Shown one piece after another: positions 22,237 to 30,636 of a stretch of DNA of 47,621 nucleotides. Under the pieces are notes generated by a model. The model worked only from the letters and a program-made list of their open reading frames with translations, had not been told where the DNA came from and searched no databases. Made by a program: the position numbers and the translations under genes. The stretch spans positions 1 to 47,621 of the forward strand of contig DAIMZM010000004.1 in the NCBI GenBank assembly GCA_036733985.1, written 5' to 3'. The DNA comes from DAIMZM01 sp036733985. Its GTDB lineage: Bacteria; Bacillota; Dehalobacteriia; UBA4068. Within the stretch, counting starts at the first letter, position 1. Each line of letters opens with the position of its first letter.

Positions 22237-23179
22237 AAAGGCACCCCCTAAAAAGTATGGTGAACAACAGCAGCAGCCAGGCGGTGAGATAGAGCAGCCG
22301 GTGGGCGGCCAGGATATCTTCCGGCCGGATGGGCCGGCAATCGTCGCCAAGCGTGGGCTTTTCCGAGACAATGCCGCCATAGCTGGCCGGGCCGCCCAGG
22401 CGGAGGCCCAGGGCCCCGGCCACCACCGCCTCGGTCTGGCCGGAATTGGGGCTGGCATGCTTTCGCCTGTCCCGCCGCCAAATGCGCCAAGCCTGGGCTG
22501 CGTCCAGGCCGGAAAGCCAGGCGGCGGCCAGCAGGGCCAGGGCGCAGAGCCGGGACGGGAGATAGTTCAACCCATCGTCCAGCCGGGCTGCCCAGCGGCC
22601 AAAGGCCAGGTAGCGTTCGTTGCGGTAGCCGATCATCGAATCCATGGTATTGGCCGCTTTATAAAGGCAGCCTAAAGGCCCGCTGCCCAGGGCCAGGTAG
22701 AACAGGGGCGCGGCCACGCCGTCCCCGGTGTTTTCCGCTACGGTTTCCACCGTTGCCCGAATAATGCCGGCAGTGTCCAGCGCTGCCGTATCCCGGCCCA
22801 CAATCATGCTTAAGGTGGCCCGGGCCTGACCGGAATCATTGGCTATCAAGGCCTGGTAAACCTTCAGGCTTTCCCTTTTCAGGCTTTTGACAGCCAGCAG
22901 CTGCCAGCAGAGCAGGGCTTCCAAGGCCAGATAGAGCCAGGGGGAAAGGCGGAAGGCCAGGTAGAACAGGGCGGCAGGCAGCAGCAGGCTGGCCAGGCAA
23001 ACCGGCAGAACCAGGAGCGCGCCGGCCCGGGCTTTATTTTTCAGCGGATAAAGCCGCTGTTCCAGCCAGCTGATCAGGCTGCCCAAGCCCCGGATCAGAT
23101 GGGGCCAGCGGGGCGGGTCCCCCAGCGCCAGATCCAGGAGAAAGCCCAGGGCCAGGGCAGCGGTGCTATAAAGCAGCAT
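22223..23179 (-). CDS. cbiB: Adenosylcobinamide-phosphate synthase CbiB
   Basis: A polytopic membrane enzyme of 318 residues that joins adenosylcobyric acid to aminopropanol (phosphate). Family blocks are DLALGDPPRWPHLIRG near residue 18, IVGRDTAALD, AETVAENTGDGVAAPLFYLA (20 residues), and ANTMDSMIGYRNERY. The hydrophobic segments fit a membrane protein. It overlaps cbiA upstream and cobD downstream by 14 bp each; CbiB and CobD act in consecutive steps, consistent with coupled translation. Confidence 0.95.
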   Translation of the reverse strand: MLLYSTAALALGFLLDLALGDPPRWPHLIRGLGSLISWLEQRLYPLKNKARAGALLVLPVCLASLLLPAALFYLAFRLSPWLYLALEALLCWQLLAVKSLKRESLKVYQALIANDSGQARATLSMIVGRDTAALDTAGIIRATVETVAENTGDGVAAPLFYLALGSGPLGCLYKAANTMDSMIGYRNERYLAFGRWAARLDDGLNYLPSRLCALALLAAAWLSGLDAAQAWRIWRRDRRKHASPNSGQTEAVVAGALGLRLGGPASYGGIVSEKPTLGDDCRPIRPEDILAAHRLLYLTAWLLLLFTILFRGCLYAAL

Positions 23180-24491
23180 AGGCAGCCGCCTTTCTCATAA
23201 ACGCTTCGGCCAGGGCCGGCTTGCCATAGAAATACAAGTGGGGGAAACCCGCGTACAGGGTAGCGTTGGCATGGACGCAGGGCCAGGTCTGGCCATCGGC
23301 AGGCCTCCTGGCCTGAAAGTCCCGGCCCGGGTCTTCGCTTTCGTAATAGTGGAATTCATGCACCGGCAGGGAGTCCCCGGCTGGGCAGATCAGATTATCC
23401 TTTTGCGCCGTGATGGTGGCATAGCCGAAGCGCTGCAGCTTGGCGGTTCTATCCGCTTTCACCGGCAGCACCCCGGCCATGGGATAGCCGTAGAGGGTAT
23501 CGTGGAGATAGAGGAAGCCGCCGCATTCGGCAATGGTGGGCAAACGGCTGTTGACCGCTTCCCGGATGCAGCGGCGCATGGCCGTATTGCCGGATAATTG
23601 GCGCAGATGCAGCTCCGGATAGCCGCCGGGCAAATAGAGGGCCTGGATATTGTCAGGCAAGGCCCTGTCGGCCAGGGGGCTGAAAGGCGCCAGCTCCGCC
23701 CCAAGGGCTTCCAGGACTTCCAGGTTTTCCTGGTAGAGGAAGCAAAAAGCGCTGTCCCTGGCCACCGCTACCCGCGCCCTGGCCAGGGGCCGGAGCTGAT
23801 TTTCAGCCGGAGGCAGGGGAACGGCTTCGGCGGCTAAGGCCAGCAAGCCCTCGATATTCAGGGTTTGCTCAGCCATTTCACCCAGGCGGGCCACTTTTTC
23901 CCGGATATCGCTGATCTCCCCGGCTGTGATCAATCCCAGATGGCGGCTGCCGATGGAAACCTGATCCCCATAGGCCAGGAAGCCCAGAGGCAGCAGGCCC
24001 TGCTCTTGGGCCAGGCGGCTCAGGCCCTGGTAAAGATGAGCGGAGGCATTATTGAAGATCACGCCCCGGATCTGGCTTTCCGGCTTGAAATCCCGGAAGC
24101 CCCGGAGGATGGCCCCGGCGGAATTGTACATGCCGTTTACATCCATCACCAGCACGGTTGGGGTTTGGGTCCGGCGGGCCACCTGATAGGTGCTGGCCAG
24201 CCCCTCCGGGCCGATGCCGTCATAATAGCCCATCACCCCCTCGATCACGGCGATATCGCCTTCCTGCCGGGCCAGCATAGCTCTGAGCTGGGTTTCACTG
24301 CAGAAGAAGGGGTCCAGGTTATGGGAGGGGATACCCAGGGCTTCCCGGTGAAACATGGCGTCGATATAATCCGGGCCGCATTTGAATCCGGCCACCCGGC
24401 GGTTGCGGGCTTTCAGGGCCGCCATTATCCCGCAGGTCACGGTGGTTTTGCCGCAGCCGGAATGGGTACCGGCGATTAATAGCCTATGCAT
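23166..24491 (-). CDS. cbiA: Cobyrinate a,c-diamide synthase CbiA
   Basis: ATP- and glutamine-dependent amidation of the a and c carboxyls. The N-terminal P-loop domain shows MHRLLIAGTHSGCGKTTVTC and GFKCGPDYIDAMFH; the C-terminal glutaminase domain has YLPGGYPELHLRQL and the nucleophile Cys in IAECGGFLYLHD. The length of 441 residues from ATG 24491 is normal. GGAGG lies upstream inside the end of cbiET. The reading from 24530 adds 13 residues with no support. Confidence 0.95.
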   Translation of the reverse strand: MHRLLIAGTHSGCGKTTVTCGIMAALKARNRRVAGFKCGPDYIDAMFHREALGIPSHNLDPFFCSETQLRAMLARQEGDIAVIEGVMGYYDGIGPEGLASTYQVARRTQTPTVLVMDVNGMYNSAGAILRGFRDFKPESQIRGVIFNNASAHLYQGLSRLAQEQGLLPLGFLAYGDQVSIGSRHLGLITAGEISDIREKVARLGEMAEQTLNIEGLLALAAEAVPLPPAENQLRPLARARVAVARDSAFCFLYQENLEVLEALGAELAPFSPLADRALPDNIQALYLPGGYPELHLRQLSGNTAMRRCIREAVNSRLPTIAECGGFLYLHDTLYGYPMAGVLPVKADRTAKLQRFGYATITAQKDNLICPAGDSLPVHEFHYYESEDPGRDFQARRPADGQTWPCVHANATLYAGFPHLYFYGKPALAEAFMRKAAAYAAL

Positions 24492-25671
24492 GTTTGCCTC
24501 CGCTGATGATATAGACAGGGTTCTGGGCAATCATCAGATTGACGCCGCCTGCTTTTTTATTCCTGGCCACCGCGATTTGCACAATTTCCGGCGCCAAACC
24601 CTGGGCTTCAAAGGCTGATAAGGCCGCGTTCAGGCTTTCCAGGGCGATCAGGTTCGCCACGATGCGGGCCCCGGGGTTTTTCCCCAGGATCAGGGCGGTG
24701 ATCTCCGGCAGCCTGGGGCCGCCGCCGCCGATAAAGGCGCAGTCCGGGGCGGGCCAATCCGCTAAGGCCTCCGGCGCGCTGCCGGCCTGGAACAGCACAT
24801 TGCCGATGTGGAAGCGGCGGCAGTTTTCCCGGGCCAGGCTCAGGGCCTCCGGGTTTTTGTCCAGGGCATAGACCCGGCCCTGATAAGCGGAGAGGGCCAT
24901 TTCCACTGTGACCGAACCGCTGCCCGCGCCGATATCCCAGCAAATATCATTGGGCCGGGGATCCAGCTTGGCCAGGCAGGCCGCCCGCACTTCGGCTTTG
25001 GTCAGGGGCGGCCCGGCCCGGAGGAATTCCCCGTCCGGGATGCCCCGGCGCAGCCTTGGGTCATAGCCGGGATTTTCCACCAGCAGCACAGAGAGGGCGG
25101 CTGGCTCCGCCCGGACCAGATCCGCTGCCGTCAGGCTGATGATCCGCTCCTGGCCTGTGCCCAGATCCTGGCCCTGATGGAGCCGGAGGCTGCCGAAGCC
25201 CGCCGTTACCAGGCAGGCCCCCAGTTCCGGCAGGTTTTGGCCGGTCAGGGCAAAGGTCAGGGCATGGCGGCGCACCGTGTCCGCCAGATTGGCTTGCCGG
25301 CCATGGCAGCTGACAACAGCCGCGTCCTGCCAGGGCAGGCCCAAGCGGGAAAAAAAATAGCTGAGGGAGGAGATGCCCGGGATCAGCCGCACCCGGTAAT
25401 CCCCCAGGGCTTTGGCAATACCCTCCGCCCCGCTGTAAAAGCCGGTATCCCCGGAGACCAGGATCACGCAGCGCTGCTCCGCCTGCCGCCGCACCTGGGC
25501 AGCCACTTGCTCCGGCGCGCAGGCGGCGGAGGCGGTTTTGCCCAGGCCGGCGAACATGGCCAGCAGCCGGGGCGCGCCCAGCAGCAGGTCGGCCTGGGCC
25601 AGCTCTTCCAGGGCCTGGGCAGTCAGGGTTTGGGGGCCCATGCCCGCGCCGATGATGGAAACGGTTTTCAT
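24484..25671 (-). CDS. cbiET: CbiET fusion: cobalt-precorrin-7 C5-methyltransferase / cobalt-precorrin-6B C15-methyltransferase (decarboxylating)
   Basis: A fusion of 395 residues. Residues 1 to about 200 are the CbiE tetrapyrrole methylase (SIIGAGMGPQTLTAQALEEL, LVSGDTGFYSGA, PGISSLSYFFSRLGLPWQD). About 205-395 are CbiT, a Rossmann methyltransferase that also decarboxylates (GIPDGEFLRAGPPLTKAEVR, WDIGAGSGSVTVEMAL, AFIGGGG). The same fusion is CobL in aerobes. Its ATG overlaps the cbiJ stop (ATGA type), and its end overlaps the cbiA start. Confidence 0.95.
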   Translation of the reverse strand: MKTVSIIGAGMGPQTLTAQALEELAQADLLLGAPRLLAMFAGLGKTASAACAPEQVAAQVRRQAEQRCVILVSGDTGFYSGAEGIAKALGDYRVRLIPGISSLSYFFSRLGLPWQDAAVVSCHGRQANLADTVRRHALTFALTGQNLPELGACLVTAGFGSLRLHQGQDLGTGQERIISLTAADLVRAEPAALSVLLVENPGYDPRLRRGIPDGEFLRAGPPLTKAEVRAACLAKLDPRPNDICWDIGAGSGSVTVEMALSAYQGRVYALDKNPEALSLARENCRRFHIGNVLFQAGSAPEALADWPAPDCAFIGGGGPRLPEITALILGKNPGARIVANLIALESLNAALSAFEAQGLAPEIVQIAVARNKKAGGVNLMIAQNPVYIISGGKHA

Positions 25672-26420
25672 AGCAGGCCCTCCTCAATCATTTGTTTGAC
25701 CTGTGCCAGGGGCAGGCCTTCGTCAGGCCGGGGCCGTCCCAGCAGGGCCACGGTCATCCGGCAAAGCCGGGCCGCGGCCAGCTTTTCCGGAAAACCGCCG
25801 CTCCTGCCGGATTCTTTAGTCAGCAGGATTTCCGCCCCGGATATCCGGAACATGGCCTCGTTCAACAGGGTGGAAAAGGGCCCCTGCATGCAAATGATCC
25901 GTTGGGCCGGGAAGCCCGCGTTCAAGCAGGCGGCCAGCCCCTCCGGTGAAGGAAGGATGCGCAGCCAGATCCGCTGGCGAAAGCCTTCCACCCGGGCCAG
26001 GGCAGCGGCTTCCTGGGCCCCCAGGGCGGAGAAAATACTGCCGGGGCGGCTGTTCAGCCATTGGATCAGGCTGTCCAGATCCGGAAAGCAGCGGCAGCCT
26101 TCGGCAGCCAGGCGTTCCCGTTGTACCCGGAGGCAGGGGATCTGCCTGGCGGCGCAGGCGGCCCGGATATTTTGCCTTGCCTCCGCCGCGTAGGGATGGG
26201 TGGCGTCAATCACCAGCCGGGGCCTTTCCCGGCGCAGCAGCACTTCCATCTCCTCCTGATTCAGCCGGCCCCGCTGCACAGCCATTGGCCCGGCGGCGTC
26301 CAGCAGGGCTTCCCCATAGGCGCTGGCTACCGAGACCAGGATGTCCCGGCCTTTTTGCCGGAGCAGGGCGGCCAGCTCCCGGCCTTCCGTAGCGCCGCCG
26401 AAGAGAATAATCTCAGTCAA
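25668..26420 (-). CDS. cbiJ: Cobalt-precorrin-6A reductase CbiJ
   Basis: An NADH-dependent reductase of the precorrin macrocycle, about 250 residues. Family blocks: IILFGGATEGRELAALL at the N-terminus, VIDATHPYAAEARQNI, and ILLTKESGRSGGFPEKLAAA near the C-terminus. I choose TTG at 26420, where MTEIILFGG would begin, with AGGGG upstream; it overlaps the cbiH stop by 8 bp. The ATG at 26474 would add 18 unrelated residues encoded inside cbiH. Confidence 0.9.
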   Translation of the reverse strand: MTEIILFGGATEGRELAALLRQKGRDILVSVASAYGEALLDAAGPMAVQRGRLNQEEMEVLLRRERPRLVIDATHPYAAEARQNIRAACAARQIPCLRVQRERLAAEGCRCFPDLDSLIQWLNSRPGSIFSALGAQEAAALARVEGFRQRIWLRILPSPEGLAACLNAGFPAQRIICMQGPFSTLLNEAMFRISGAEILLTKESGRSGGFPEKLAAARLCRMTVALLGRPRPDEGLPLAQVKQMIEEGLL

Positions 26421-27144
26421 GGGTATATCCCCTGGGCGTGACCAGCCGGCCCCGGATCCGGCGGGTGGCGGCATTGCCGATGAAAACAGTGGTGAACATA
26501 TCCGCCTCCGCCCCTGCCAGCGCTTCTAAGGTCAGGATCTCCGTGTTTTGGCCCGGCCTGCCGATCTGCCTGGCCAGGCCGCACAGGGTTGCCGGGGCTT
26601 TATGCCGCAGCAGGACGCGGACGGCCCGGGCCAGGTGATCCCGGCGGCCGCGGCTGGCCGGGTTATAGAGGGCGATGCAGAAATCCGCTTCCCCGGCGGC
26701 GGCCAGCCGCTTTTCGATCAAAGCCCAGGGGGTCAGCAGATCGGACAGGCTGATCACCGCGAAATCATGGGTCAGGGCCGCGCCCAGCAGGGCCGCCCCG
26801 GCCAAGGCCGCGGTGACGCCGGGGATGATCTCGATTTCCAGGGGCGGGTAGTCCTCCGCCAGCTCCAGGATCAGCCCGGCCAGGCCGTAGACCCCGGCGT
26901 CGCCGCCGCAGACCAGGGCCACGGTTTGGCCTTGGGCCGCTTGGGCCAGGGCTTGGCGGCAGCGGTCAACTTCCCGGGTCATGCCGCTGGCCAGCATCGG
27001 CTTATCCGGGTACAAAGGGGCTGCCAAGGCCAGATAGCGGTCATACCCCACCAGGATCTCCGCCTGATCCAGGGCGGCCCGGCAGGCATAGGTCATGGCC
27101 TCCGGATTGCCCGGGCCCAGGCCAACGACAAACAGTTTACCCAT
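26413..27144 (-). CDS. cbiH: Cobalt-factor III / precorrin-3B C17-methyltransferase CbiH
   Basis: Methylates C17 and drives ring contraction. A tetrapyrrole methylase of 243 residues from ATG 27144: GKLFVVGLGPGNPEAMTYAC, YDRYLAL, ASGMTREVDRCRQAL, ALVCGGDAGVYGLAG, IIPGVTAALAGAALLGA and ALYNPASRGRRDHLARA. TGAGG overlapping the cbiG stop serves as the ribosome site; the TTG at 27156 is an alternative. There is no fused iron-sulfur or CbiG domain, unlike some relatives. Confidence 0.94.
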   Translation of the reverse strand: MGKLFVVGLGPGNPEAMTYACRAALDQAEILVGYDRYLALAAPLYPDKPMLASGMTREVDRCRQALAQAAQGQTVALVCGGDAGVYGLAGLILELAEDYPPLEIEIIPGVTAALAGAALLGAALTHDFAVISLSDLLTPWALIEKRLAAAGEADFCIALYNPASRGRRDHLARAVRVLLRHKAPATLCGLARQIGRPGQNTEILTLEALAGAEADMFTTVFIGNAATRRIRGRLVTPRGYTLD

Positions 27145-27152
27145 AGCGTACC

Positions 27153-28154
27153 TCAATTCCCAAAATTTACGGTGTAGGGTTCAATGGCCAAAGCCATGGT
27201 TATGCCAGGGCCCCCGTCCTTGCCTGCCAGCAGCTTGCCCAGGGGCCCGCTGCCCAGCAGGGCGCTGCGCTCGCAGACATTGTCCACCCCGGTCATGGCT
27301 TGGACAAAAGCGGAGCTGCTGAAGCTGCCGGGCAAAGCCGCCAGCTGACTGGCGCTGAAGGTGCGGAAGGGCAGCTGATGGCGTCGGCAGAATTGCAGCA
27401 GCCCCGGCTCCCGCGCTTTCAGGTCAATGCTGCAGACTTGTTTGACAGCCAGGGGATGGCAGCCGGCCCGGTTCAGGATCAGCTGATAAGCCTGTTCCAG
27501 CTGGGCTAAGCCGGTATCTTTTTTGCAGCCCACTCCCAGGGTGACCACCGGCGGCACCAGGCGCAGGGCTTCGCTCCGGCCCCGGGTGCGGTAGGTGATC
27601 AGCACATCCCAGGCGTCCCCGCCGCTGGAAAAGCCCGGGGGCAATGCCCCGTCTATTGGGAAATCGCTTTTCAGCCGGATCGTCTCTCCAGCCAGCAAGC
27701 GGCCGGAGATCCCCTTGATGCGCTGGGGATTGGCAATGCCCAATCCCTGTTCCGTTGCCCAGGCGTCCACAGCGAACAGGCCCCGCACATCAGTGGCGGT
27801 GGTGATCACCGGGACGGCGTCCAGATAGTCGGCCAGGGCCGCGGCCAGGCGGTTGGCCCCGCCGATATGGCCGGAAAGCAGGGATACCGCATAGCTGGCC
27901 GTTTCATCGATGACCACCACCGCCGGATCCTTGGTTTTGTTGGTCAGATAAGGGGCCAAGGCCCGGACGGCAATGCCGCAGGAGCTGATAAACAGCAGGG
28001 CGTCGCTGCTGAAATGGGCCTGGGTCCAGGCGTCCAGGCCCCCTTCCGGGCAGCGGCTGCTGGTTAGCTGCCAGCCTTGCGCCTGGAAAAAGGGCCGAAG
28101 CCGCTGGGCCAGGGCCAGGCCCTGGGCGCTGAAGGCAACGGCGCTAACCTTCAT
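27153..28154 (-). CDS. cbiG: Cobalt-precorrin-5A hydrolase CbiG
   Basis: Opens the delta-lactone ring of cobalt-precorrin-5A and releases acetaldehyde. The 333-residue protein shows FISSCGIAVRALAPYL and VVVIDETASYAVSLLSGHIGGANRL (quoted in parts: VVVIDETASYAVSLLSGH and GGANRLAAALA), a middle domain, and the C-terminal VTLGVGCKKDT with DLKAREPGL. It overlaps cbiF by 4 bp (ATGA). The order D-F-G-H matches the order of reactions. Confidence 0.94.
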   Translation of the reverse strand: MKVSAVAFSAQGLALAQRLRPFFQAQGWQLTSSRCPEGGLDAWTQAHFSSDALLFISSCGIAVRALAPYLTNKTKDPAVVVIDETASYAVSLLSGHIGGANRLAAALADYLDAVPVITTATDVRGLFAVDAWATEQGLGIANPQRIKGISGRLLAGETIRLKSDFPIDGALPPGFSSGGDAWDVLITYRTRGRSEALRLVPPVVTLGVGCKKDTGLAQLEQAYQLILNRAGCHPLAVKQVCSIDLKAREPGLLQFCRRHQLPFRTFSASQLAALPGSFSSSAFVQAMTGVDNVCERSALLGSGPLGKLLAGKDGGPGITMALAIEPYTVNFGN

Positions 28155-28921
28155 GGTTCTGCGCCTGGTTCTTGGCCCTGGCGGAAAGCCGTGGTAAAAG
28201 CCGGGTCATAAAGCTTGGAGAGCTGGTAGCTGTCCCCCAGGAACCGGCCTACGGTGATCAGGGCCAGGTTGCCGACGCCCTGGGCCATTGCCGACCGGCT
28301 CAGGCTGCCCACGGTGCAGCGGATGACTTTTTCATCCGGCCAGCTGGCCTTATAAACGATGGCCGCCGGGGTCTCCGGGGCGTAGCCTCCCGCCAGCAGC
28401 TGGGCTTCCACTTCCCGGGTCATGCCGGCGCTGAGGAAGATCACCATGGTGGCCCCGTGTTGGGCCAGGCTGGCAATGCTTTCCTGTTCCGGCACCGGCG
28501 TCCGCCCGGCCAGGCGGGTGATGATCACGCTTTGGCTGACCCCCGGCAGGGTGTATTCGGCCCGGAGGGCTGCCGCGGCCCCGGAAAAGCTGGAAACCCC
28601 GGGGCAGATTTCATAGGGGATGCCCGCCTGGTCCAGGGCGTCCATCTGCTCCCGGATCGCCCCGTAAAGGCAGGGGTCGCCGGTATGCAGCCGCACCGCC
28701 AGGCCCCCGGCGCTATGCAGCCGCTTCATCGCCGCCAGCACCTGCTCCAGGGTCATTTCCGCGCTGTTGAGGATTTCCGCTTCCGGCTTGGCCGATGCCA
28801 GCAGTTCCGGGTTGACCAGGGAACCGGCGTAGATAATCGCGTCCGCTTGCGCCAAGAGCCTGGCCCCCCGCAGGGTGATCAGATCCGGCGCGCCGCAGCC
28901 GGCGCCGACAAAATAGATCAT
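28151..28921 (-). CDS. cbiF: Cobalt-precorrin-4 C11-methyltransferase CbiF
   Basis: A SAM-dependent tetrapyrrole methylase of 256 residues that methylates C11. Blocks: MIYFVGAGCGAPDLITLRG at the start, IIYAGSLVNPELL, VRLHTGDPCLYGAIREQMD, CPGVSSFSGAAAALRAEYTL, TRLAGRTPVPE and MVIFLSAGMTREVEAQL. It starts 3 bp after the cbiD stop and overlaps cbiG. Clearly CbiF, not CbiL: the GSLVNPE and HTGDPCLYGA motifs are diagnostic. Confidence 0.95.
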   Translation of the reverse strand: MIYFVGAGCGAPDLITLRGARLLAQADAIIYAGSLVNPELLASAKPEAEILNSAEMTLEQVLAAMKRLHSAGGLAVRLHTGDPCLYGAIREQMDALDQAGIPYEICPGVSSFSGAAAALRAEYTLPGVSQSVIITRLAGRTPVPEQESIASLAQHGATMVIFLSAGMTREVEAQLLAGGYAPETPAAIVYKASWPDEKVIRCTVGSLSRSAMAQGVGNLALITVGRFLGDSYQLSKLYDPAFTTAFRQGQEPGAEP

Positions 28922-28924
28922 TCC

Positions 28925-30070
28925 CTATCTCCATTCTTCCAGCAATTGTTGGGCATTGTTGCTTTGGGCCAGCACTTGACTGTTTTCGCCGCTGCCGCCA
29001 AAGCAGATGAAGCCGATCCGCACCTGCTCCGGCACTTGCCGGGCCAGGCAGCCGCGGATCCGTTCCCCCAGGACGGCCATGGCCCCGTCCAGCAGGCCGT
29101 AGGCTTCCAGCAGGGTCAGGGCGGCCTGGGTGGAGACGCAATGAAGGATATCATGGAGCATGGGCAGGCTGGCCCCGGCTTCCAGGGCGCAGGCGGTCAG
29201 GGTTTCCAGCCTGCCGTCGCCTTGGTTGGAATGGGTATTGGTGACGCCGATGCCCAGCTTCACCAGCTTACCCACCTGCCCGACCAGCAGGATATTCCGA
29301 AAGCCTTCCTCCACCGCCGCGTCCAGGGCGTCGCCGATCAGGTTGGCGCAGGAAACATGGCTGGCCAGGTTCAGGCCCAGCCGGTTCCGGGCAAAGTCCG
29401 CGCTGTAATTCCCCAGGGTCAGCAGCAGGCTCCGGGCTCCGCCCGCTGCCAGCTGGCGGATTTCCAGGCGCAGGGTATCGGCCAGGGCCTGATGGCTCAT
29501 AGGCTCCACGATGCCGGTGGTGCCGATGACGGAGAGGCCCCCTTCGATGCCCAGCCGGGGATTGAAGGTGCGTTTGGCCAGTTCCCGGCCTTTAGGGATG
29601 GCGATCTCCACGTCCAGGCCGCCCCGGTAGCCATAGTCCCGGCTGATTTTTTCCAGGCCTTCCCGGATCATCCTGCGGGGGGTGGAGTTAATGGCTGCCG
29701 CGCCCACCGGCTGATCCAGGCCGGGCTTGGTGACCCGGCCCACCCCTTCGCCCCCGTTGATGACGATATCGGCCGGGGTTTTCCGCACCCGGGCCTGGAT
29801 CAGCAGGCCGTGGGTGATATCCGGGTCGTCGCCCCCATCCTTTTGCACCGCGGCCCCGGCAAAATCCGGGCCCAGCTCCAGATCAGCCAGGGGCAGGGTC
29901 AGCCGCTGCCCCCGGGGCAGGGTCAGGGTCAGGGCGGAAAGGGGCCTGCCGGAGAGCAGCAGGATGGCCGCGGCCTGGGCGGCCGCCGCGGCGCAGGCCC
30001 CGGTGGTGTAGCCCCGGCGCAGGGTTTTGCCCTGATAATGTTTGGCTGGTAATTTTAATGAGGCGATCAT
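28925..30070 (-). CDS. cbiD: Cobalt-precorrin-5B C1-methyltransferase CbiD
   Basis: Methylates C1 in the anaerobic pathway. The 381-residue protein begins MIASLKLPAKHYQGK and soon shows the family mark LRRGYTTGACAAAAAQAA; later come NGGEGVGRVTKPGLDQPVG, AINSTPRRMI, VIGTTGIVEPMS and GNYSADFARNRLGL. It is first in the operon. ATG 30070 sits 3 bp after the T run of the cobalamin-riboswitch terminator, and its only ribosome-site candidate (GGGGG) is in that terminator's 3' arm. The ORF reading from 30133 runs through the riboswitch and is rejected. Confidence 0.94.
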   Translation of the reverse strand: MIASLKLPAKHYQGKTLRRGYTTGACAAAAAQAAAILLLSGRPLSALTLTLPRGQRLTLPLADLELGPDFAGAAVQKDGGDDPDITHGLLIQARVRKTPADIVINGGEGVGRVTKPGLDQPVGAAAINSTPRRMIREGLEKISRDYGYRGGLDVEIAIPKGRELAKRTFNPRLGIEGGLSVIGTTGIVEPMSHQALADTLRLEIRQLAAGGARSLLLTLGNYSADFARNRLGLNLASHVSCANLIGDALDAAVEEGFRNILLVGQVGKLVKLGIGVTNTHSNQGDGRLETLTACALEAGASLPMLHDILHCVSTQAALTLLEAYGLLDGAMAVLGERIRGCLARQVPEQVRIGFICFGGSGENSQVLAQSNNAQQLLEEWR

Positions 30071-30073
30071 AAC

Positions 30074-30240
30074 AAAAAACCCCCGTGGCGGGCCACCGGG
30101 GTGCGGGATGCTGAAAGGCGCAAAGCGCCGCACATCATCACCTTCGGTATCCGCAAAGGAAAATGATCTTTGGTAACCCGGCTGTCACGGTAACGTACTT
30201 GCGAGGGAATTTCACCCTGCTTCCCCAAGATTTGCAGTTT
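30074..30240 (-). promoter_or_regulatory. Cobalamin riboswitch of the cbi operon
   Basis: The minus strand carries GGGGAAGCAGGGTGAAATTC at about 30226-30207, ACCGTGACAGCC (about 30190-30178), and the B12-box-like GCGGATACCGAAGGTG (about 30156-30141). These are the core blocks of the cobalamin aptamer. The expression platform is the hairpin CCCCGGTGGC/GCCACGGGGG with T6 (30101-30074). Bound cobalamin should reduce cbi expression. Confidence 0.88.
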
Positions 30241-30254
30241 TGATTTACCTCTTG

Positions 30255-30283
30255 ATTATACTGAGCGGTTTTTCCCCTGTCAA
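30255..30283 (-). promoter_or_regulatory. Perfect consensus promoter of the cbi operon
   Basis: Minus-strand TTGACA (30283-30278), 17 bp, TATAAT (30260-30255). Confidence 0.9.
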
Positions 30284-30296
30284 GTGGGGAATTGTA

Positions 30297-30325
30297 TTGA
30301 CATTCATTTGTCCCGGTGTTATGAT
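30297..30325 (+). promoter_or_regulatory. Promoter of the cobalamin-uptake operon
   Basis: TTGACA (30297-30302), 17 bp, TATGAT (30320-30325). Its -35 is 13 bp from the -35 of the divergent cbi promoter. Confidence 0.88.
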
Positions 30326-30339
30326 GTGACAAACTTCAT

Positions 30340-30622
30340 AAATGGAGTACAGGTTATGGAAGCCGGGTGAGAATCCCGCGCAAGACCGTTGCTGTAATTC
30401 GTTTATGCCTGCGGGCAGATGCCACTGGGAAACCGGGAAGGCGCTCCGGGCGGCGTTCCTTAATGGGGGACGCGGCGATAAGTCAGAATACTTGCCTGTG
30501 TCTTTGCCGCCGTTTGGCGGTTATTCAGCTCTGCGGGTTTCCGGAGTTATGGATAGCAGTGGGATCGGGCTTTGGCCCGCCTGCTCTTGTTTCTGCCTGC
30601 AGCTGTTGCGGGCAGTTTTTTT
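30340..30622 (+). promoter_or_regulatory. Cobalamin riboswitch of the uptake operon
   Basis: The plus strand has GGTTATGGAAGCCGGGTGAG (from 30353) and AATCCCGCGC, then GCCACTGGGAAACCGGGAAG (30421-30440) and the B12 box AAGTCAGAATACTTGCC (about 30480-30496). This is a canonical cobalamin aptamer. A terminator CTGCC..GGCAG plus T7 (30593-30622) lies just before the ribosome site of the permease gene. ORFs drawn through this region (from 30342 and 30367) are not real coding sequence. Confidence 0.93.
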
Positions 30623-30636
30623 ATTGGAGGCGGCCC

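Noticed and set aside
24808..26193. A 461-codon plus-strand frame opposite cbiET and cbiJ
   Set aside because: Antisense to two recognised genes; composition is that of a GC-rich shadow frame.
28172..30052. A 626-codon open frame on the plus strand across cbiF and cbiD
   Set aside because: It is antisense to two clear enzymes in GC-rich DNA, has no ribosome site, and its product is Gln/Gly/His-rich low-complexity sequence.
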